Below, one piece after another: positions 60,068 through 64,000 of a stretch of 64,000 nt of DNA. Position 1 is the stretch's first letter; each line of letters opens with the position of its first letter. A program made the position numbers and the translations under genes. This DNA is from Candidatus Marispirochaeta associata (GTDB taxonomy: Bacteria > Spirochaetota > Spirochaetia > JC444 > Marispirochaetaceae): the NCBI GenBank assembly GCA_001749745.1, contig JWTM01000107.1:1-64000 (forward strand), written 5' to 3'. The notes under the pieces were generated by a model. That model ran no database searches. It worked only from the letters and a program-made list of their open reading frames with translations, and was not told where the DNA came from.

Positions 60068-62135
60068 CTACGGCGATCCTCTCAAGATGGGACTCATACT
60101 CGGGGAAGAAGGTGGCGGTCCGGCCTGTTTCGAAGCGAACGACAATCAACTCGTTCTCTCCGTTCTGCCAGGATTTCACCACCACCCCGCTGCCGTAGCC
60201 GTCGTGGTAGATTCCATCCCCCGGAGAATAGGTGAGTCCGCCTTTCTGCTCCGCCGCCGCCCCGTCTACCTGGGCGAACTCCATGGGGATCTCCCGCAGG
60301 AAGCAGGAGGGACTCTGCAGGTTCCTCCGTCCCCAGATAAAACGGCTGCGACAGCTGGTCAGGATCAACTCATCCATGGCGCGGGTCAGACTGACGTAGA
60401 AGATCCGCCGCTCCTCCTCGTAATCGACCTCCCGGAAGCCGGCGCTTCCCGGAAAGAGCTCTTCCTCCATTCCGGTGATAATCACCCGGGAAAACTCGAG
60501 CCCCTTGGTATTATGCATCGTAATCAGGGTTACGAACTCTCCCCCCTCTTCCTCGCGGGCCATCCGGGAGCGGTCGAGCTCGATATCCTCGAGGAAATTG
60601 GCCAGAGCCTCCGGGCCGCGGCCGTAATCGGCGGCGGCGTTCACCATCTCCTCCAGATTAGCGGTCTTCTGGGTAGAGGCGATCTCATCCTGCTGGGCGT
60701 GATACTCCAGGAGTCCCGAACTCTTGATCAGCTCCTCCACGACCTCCGCTAAGGGAGCCTCGGTAAGCTTCTGCTGCAGGGTGCGTATCAGGCCGGTGAA
60801 CTCCGTCACCCCCTTGGCGCTACGGGCGCTAAGATGCGCTATCTGTCCTTCCGCCGCCTCGAGAAGATCGCCCCCGCCGCCGGCTTCGAGGATCTTCTGC
60901 TGGGTGGCCTTGCCGATCCCCCGGGAGGGTTTGTTGATGATCCGCCGGAAGGCGACCTCGTCCAGGGTGTTCGAGAAGAAGGCCAGAAAGGCGAGTACAT
61001 CCTTCACCTCCTCCCGTTCATAAAAGCGCAGGGAACCGACGATCCGATAGGGGATGCCCCGGCGTAAAAAAGCCGACTCGAAGGCCAGGGATTGAGCGTT
61101 GGTGCGGTAGAGAATCGCCGTATCGGCGTAGCGCCGGTCGGCGAGAAGGGAGGCGCAGTAGTCGGCCTCATCCTCCTGATCACGGAGGTAGACGATCTTC
61201 GCCTTCGGTCCCTCGCCCTTCCTCGTCCAGAGACTCTTCCCGAGGCGTTCGCTGTTATGGGCGATCACCTCCGAGGCGATAGCGAGGATGGCCCCGGTGG
61301 AGCGGTAATTCTCCTCCAGCCGGATCACCCGGGTTGAGTCGAACTCCTCGGGAAAGTTGAGGATATTCTGAACCTCCGCCCCACGAAAACGATAGATCGA
61401 CTGATCCTCGTCGCCGACGACGCACACCTCGGTCTCCGGTCCTGCGAGGCTCTTCAAGAGCCGATACTGGGCGACGTTGGAATCCTGATACTCATCGACC
61501 ATAACGATCCGGAAACGCTGGTGAAAGCGGCGACGGAGCTCCTCCGATTGATTCAGAAGCTGCATGGGCTTGAGAATCAGGTCGCCGAAATCGACGTTCC
61601 CCACCTGATCCAGCCGTTCCTGGTAGGCCCGGTAGAGCTCGGGAAGCTCCGGTTCGGCGCTGATCGGCTGCAGATCGTCCTCGGGGCTAAGGGCGTAATC
61701 CTTGGCCCGGCTGATCATGCGGTTGAAGCGCTTCAGATCCTGCTTGCGCCGGGCGTCGTTTAGGGAATGGAGCAGGGTCAAGGCATCGTCGTCATCGTAA
61801 ATGGTGAAACCGGGATTGAGACCGGCCAGCTGGGCATTGCGCCTGAGCATCCAGGCCCCGAAGGAGTGAAAGGTTCGGATCATCACCTTGTCCGCATCGG
61901 GACAGAGGCTCCGCGCCCGCTCGGACATCTCTCGGGCGGCCTTATTTGTAAAGGTTACCGCCAGGATAGACCGGGGATCTAGTTTGAGCCGATCGACCAG
62001 ATAGGCGATCCGCGTGGTGATTACCCTGGTCTTCCCGGAACCTGCTCCGGCAAGGATCAGCAAAGGCGAACCTTTATGGGTGACTGCTTCGTACTGTTGG
62101 GGATTGAGGTTTGCGAGATAATCGGGGGCGTCCAT
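60057..62135 (-). CDS. UvrD/PcrA/Rep-type DNA helicase
   Basis: A 692-residue superfamily 1 3'-5' helicase for repair and replication restart. Motifs in order: Q motif NLNPQQYEAV, Walker A LAGAGSGKTRVIT, Ia AVTFTNKAAREMSER, II VMVDEYQDSN, III CVVGDEDQSIYRFRGA, IV RLEENYRST, V TMHNTKGLEFSRVIITGMEEELFPG and VI EERRIFYVSLTRAMDELILT. The C-terminal region after 620 has GIYHDGYGSGVVV, a PcrA-like tail. I cannot separate UvrD, PcrA and Rep with certainty. The start codon lies inside a perfect hairpin. Confidence 0.93.
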   Translation of the reverse strand: MDAPDYLANLNPQQYEAVTHKGSPLLILAGAGSGKTRVITTRIAYLVDRLKLDPRSILAVTFTNKAAREMSERARSLCPDADKVMIRTFHSFGAWMLRRNAQLAGLNPGFTIYDDDDALTLLHSLNDARRKQDLKRFNRMISRAKDYALSPEDDLQPISAEPELPELYRAYQERLDQVGNVDFGDLILKPMQLLNQSEELRRRFHQRFRIVMVDEYQDSNVAQYRLLKSLAGPETEVCVVGDEDQSIYRFRGAEVQNILNFPEEFDSTRVIRLEENYRSTGAILAIASEVIAHNSERLGKSLWTRKGEGPKAKIVYLRDQEDEADYCASLLADRRYADTAILYRTNAQSLAFESAFLRRGIPYRIVGSLRFYEREEVKDVLAFLAFFSNTLDEVAFRRIINKPSRGIGKATQQKILEAGGGGDLLEAAEGQIAHLSARSAKGVTEFTGLIRTLQQKLTEAPLAEVVEELIKSSGLLEYHAQQDEIASTQKTANLEEMVNAAADYGRGPEALANFLEDIELDRSRMAREEEGGEFVTLITMHNTKGLEFSRVIITGMEEELFPGSAGFREVDYEEERRIFYVSLTRAMDELILTSCRSRFIWGRRNLQSPSCFLREIPMEFAQVDGAAAEQKGGLTYSPGDGIYHDGYGSGVVVKSWQNGENELIVVRFETGRTATFFPEYESHLERIAVDEF

Positions 62136-62148
62136 CTATTAGATGGAC
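62130..62148 (-). promoter_or_regulatory. Hairpin holding the helicase start codon
   Basis: GTCCATCT-AAT-AGATGGAC, perfect 8-bp arms (62130-62137 and 62141-62148). The ATG (62135-62133) is in the arm, just after the rimO stop codon, and no ribosome-binding site is visible. It could slow helicase translation unless ribosomes arrive from rimO. Confidence 0.5.
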
Positions 62149-62149
62149 T

Positions 62150-63490
62150 TTACCCCAAAACTGGTTGAGCCTCAAGGTCGATCCCGTTAAGAGCGACCAG
62201 CTTGGCTTTGATTACCTGGCCGGCTTTTAACTCCTCCCCGTGGAGAACCACGGCGCCGTCGACCTCCGGGGCATTGAGGTAGGCCCGGGCGATGGCCAGC
62301 TCCTCCCCTTCTACCGGCTCCTCGACCAGAATCGCGAGTTCCCGGCCGATGAATCCCTGTAACAGCTCCCGGCATATGCCCGACTGGAGCTCTTCGAGCT
62401 CCCCCTTGCGTTTCTCCGCCCGACGTCGCGAGCGCCTCGCAGCAAAGCCCTTGGCCGAGGCGGCGGCGGGGGTTCCCTCCTCGGGGGAGTAGAGAAAGAA
62501 TCCGGCCCAGAGGAACCGCCCGCGGCGCATAAAATCGGCCAACAGATCCAGATCCTCGTCGGTCTCCCCGGGGTAGCCGAGCAGAAAGGTGGTGCGGAAG
62601 ACCGCGTCGGGAATCTCACTGCGAATCTCCTCGATCATCGAAAGGTAACCCTCGGCGTCGCCCGTGCGTCCCATGGATGTTAGGATCCGGGGGGAAGCGT
62701 GCTGAAAGGGGATATCGAAATAGGGAAGAATGCGAGAATCCCGCTTTATTATCGGTATGATCTCTTTAGGAAAACGGTCGGGGTGGATGTAGAGGAGCCG
62801 GATCCAGAAATCGCCCTCTAAGGCGCTCAAACGCTCGAGCAGCTCGGGTAGATCCTGACGTCCCCGGTCCCGGCCGAAGGAGGCCAGATCTTGGGCGACC
62901 AGATTGATCTCGAAGGTTCCATTCGCGACCAGCTCCTCGGCCTCGGCCACCACCGCATCGATTCCGCGGCTTACCACCGGGCCTCGGATAAGGGGAATCG
63001 CACAGAAGGAGCAGCGGTTGTCGCAGCCCTCGGCGATTTTGAGGTAGGCGCTGCCCCGCATGCTCAACAAGGTGCTGCGCCGGATCTCTCCGGTCACGCC
63101 CTCGCGGATCAAGACCGGCCGTTTATCCTCTTCCAACTCCCGGATCGCGTCGATCACGGCGCTTAGATCACGATTGCCGACGACCGCATCCGCTTCAGGC
63201 AGGTCGATCTCCGTACCGTAGCGCTGGGCCAGGCAGCCGGCCAGTACGATTCTGGCCTCGGGATACTGCTCCCGGAGTTCCAGGGTGGTATTGATCGACT
63301 CCTCTTTGGCCGGGTTGATAAAGCCGCAGCTGTTGACGATTACCGCGTCGGCCTGACCGGGATCCTCCACGTACTGGTATCCCGCATCGGACAAGAGGGA
63401 GATAATATATTCTGCATCGACTTGATTCTTCGCGCAACCGAGGTTCTCGATCGCCACGCTGCGAATTGGTCGGGGAAAAGTCTGTTTCAT
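62150..63490 (-). CDS. rimO: Ribosomal protein S12 methylthiotransferase RimO
   Basis: A 446-residue radical-SAM enzyme that adds a methylthio group to an Asp of ribosomal protein S12. UPF0004 domain with ENLGCAKNQVDAEYI and VNSCGFINPAKEESI; radical-SAM cluster motif CDNRCSFCAIPLIRG; C-terminal TRAM domain ending LVALNGIDLEAQPVLG. The cysteines for both clusters are present. ATG 63490 is used, with AAGGA just upstream; a TTG four codons earlier is possible. Confidence 0.94.
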   Translation of the reverse strand: MKQTFPRPIRSVAIENLGCAKNQVDAEYIISLLSDAGYQYVEDPGQADAVIVNSCGFINPAKEESINTTLELREQYPEARIVLAGCLAQRYGTEIDLPEADAVVGNRDLSAVIDAIRELEEDKRPVLIREGVTGEIRRSTLLSMRGSAYLKIAEGCDNRCSFCAIPLIRGPVVSRGIDAVVAEAEELVANGTFEINLVAQDLASFGRDRGRQDLPELLERLSALEGDFWIRLLYIHPDRFPKEIIPIIKRDSRILPYFDIPFQHASPRILTSMGRTGDAEGYLSMIEEIRSEIPDAVFRTTFLLGYPGETDEDLDLLADFMRRGRFLWAGFFLYSPEEGTPAAASAKGFAARRSRRRAEKRKGELEELQSGICRELLQGFIGRELAILVEEPVEGEELAIARAYLNAPEVDGAVVLHGEELKAGQVIKAKLVALNGIDLEAQPVLG

Positions 63491-63510
63491 GGAATCCTTC
63501 AAACAGGTCC

Positions 63511-64000
63511 TTAGTAGACCGGGTACATCATCAGTTCATACATGCCGTCGGTAATACGCCAGCGGAAAAGCCAGGCTACTACCTGTCCCGAGCGTCCAAA
63601 ACTGATCTCTTCGCCTTTCAAGCGCCCCTGCACCACGCCGCCGTTAGAGGCCCAGACCTGCAGGGTGTTGGAGAAGCTCAGACGCAGCACCTCGTCCCGT
63701 TGAAAGAAGCGTTCCTCCCGGGGATCCGAGTCGACGCTGTAGCGGAAGAGGGTGTTTCCCCGGAAGCTGACCGGCATGGTAATCACCTCCGGTGAGGAGG
63801 CGCTGTAGAGCAGCCGGGGCTCGATCGTTCGCGAAGCTATCTGGGTCGATCCTACCGTCGGCTCGGAGCTTTCGACCGCTGCGGGCTCGGGACCGTAGAG
63901 GGATTTATCCATGCGCAGAACGACCGTGCCGGCGCCGGGGTCGATATCCCGAACCAGGAGCTTCAGATCGTTATTCTGGTCGCCGTCGAGGTCCACATCC
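63511..64000 (-). CDS. C-terminal part of a RodZ-like protein (partial)
   Basis: At least 163 residues, cut by the window edge; the frame remains open to base 64000. The part seen contains a DLDGDQNNDLKLLV calcium-loop-like segment and a C-terminal beta domain (DEVLRLSFSNTLQVWASNGGVV...SGQVVAWLFRWRITDGMYELMM) similar to the DUF4115 end of RodZ. RodZ anchors MreB to the membrane. The identification rests on this domain and its place before rimO. Confidence 0.5.
   Translation of the reverse strand, partial: DVDLDGDQNNDLKLLVRDIDPGAGTVVLRMDKSLYGPEPAAVESSEPTVGSTQIASRTIEPRLLYSASSPEVITMPVSFRGNTLFRYSVDSDPREERFFQRDEVLRLSFSNTLQVWASNGGVVQGRLKGEEISFGRSGQVVAWLFRWRITDGMYELMMYPVY

Overview
The window looks like part of the chromosome of a marine or saline spirochaete (Spirochaetales type). 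This is an inference. It rests on the substrate-binding-protein leaders ending in FAGG or FAAG followed by Q/E-rich stretches, YesMN-type histidine kinase/AraC response-regulator pairs, a UPF0158-GNAT fusion, the run rodZ-like/rimO/uvrD-like/rpsI-rplM, and four sulfatases. Most genes lie on the minus strand in long operons with overlapping stop and start codons.

Layout. 1-1320: a complete ISAs1-family insertion sequence whose left end is exactly base 1 of the window. 1340-3126: a MarR regulator and a URO-D family methyltransferase-like gene. 3154-18353 (minus): a 13-gene glycan-degradation operon with URO-D protein, sugar isomerase-like TIM barrel, GH88/105 unsaturated uronyl hydrolase, three sulfatases, a large six-hairpin-like protein, CE7-type esterase, GH43, two Gfo/Idh/MocA oxidoreductases, a double RhaM-like protein and a second esterase. 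18513-24392 (minus): binding protein, two permeases, YesM-like kinase and YesN-like regulator. 24486-30111 (minus): a second binding protein plus two permeases, a fourth sulfatase and a third URO-D protein. 30270-43495: a complete L-rhamnose system with mutarotase, four-gene ABC transporter, two-component pair, kinase, aldolase, isomerase and a divergent AraC regulator. 43471-45654: exported nitrilase-like protein, HAD hydrolase and a PH-like membrane protein. 45667-51548: oppABCDF oligopeptide transporter. 51691-64000: housekeeping genes (proS, eno, acylphosphatase, response regulators, recX, rpsI, rplM, ferredoxin, UvrD/PcrA-like helicase, rimO and a partial rodZ-like gene).

How it fits together. 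Unsaturated uronyl hydrolase, several sulfatases, a GH43 and a full rhamnose pathway together suggest use of a sulfated rhamnose/uronic-acid/xylose polysaccharide such as ulvan. The glycan enzymes lack signal peptides, so oligosaccharides are probably imported by the two CUT1 transporters (which have no ATPase gene here) and then desulfated, deacetylated and cleaved in the cytoplasm. Rhamnose, free or released, is isomerised, phosphorylated and cleaved by the RhaA/RhaB/RhaE-like enzymes.

Regulation can be read from the DNA. The promoters of the 13-gene operon and of the first transporter operon share one architecture: two CTACT repeats exactly 22 bp apart beside an ATGACA-17-TACNAT promoter. 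The rhamnose transporter promoter has TGTAGA repeats 21 bp apart in the same position. The MarR promoter and the second transporter promoter share an identical 12-bp operator (TTGTTGTATCAA) at the same place next to the -10 box. Several solitary genes, proS most clearly, have a -10 box only 5-9 bases before the start codon and no ribosome-binding site, suggesting leaderless mRNAs. No tRNA, rRNA or CRISPR array was seen, and no gene-free stretch exceeds 300 bases.
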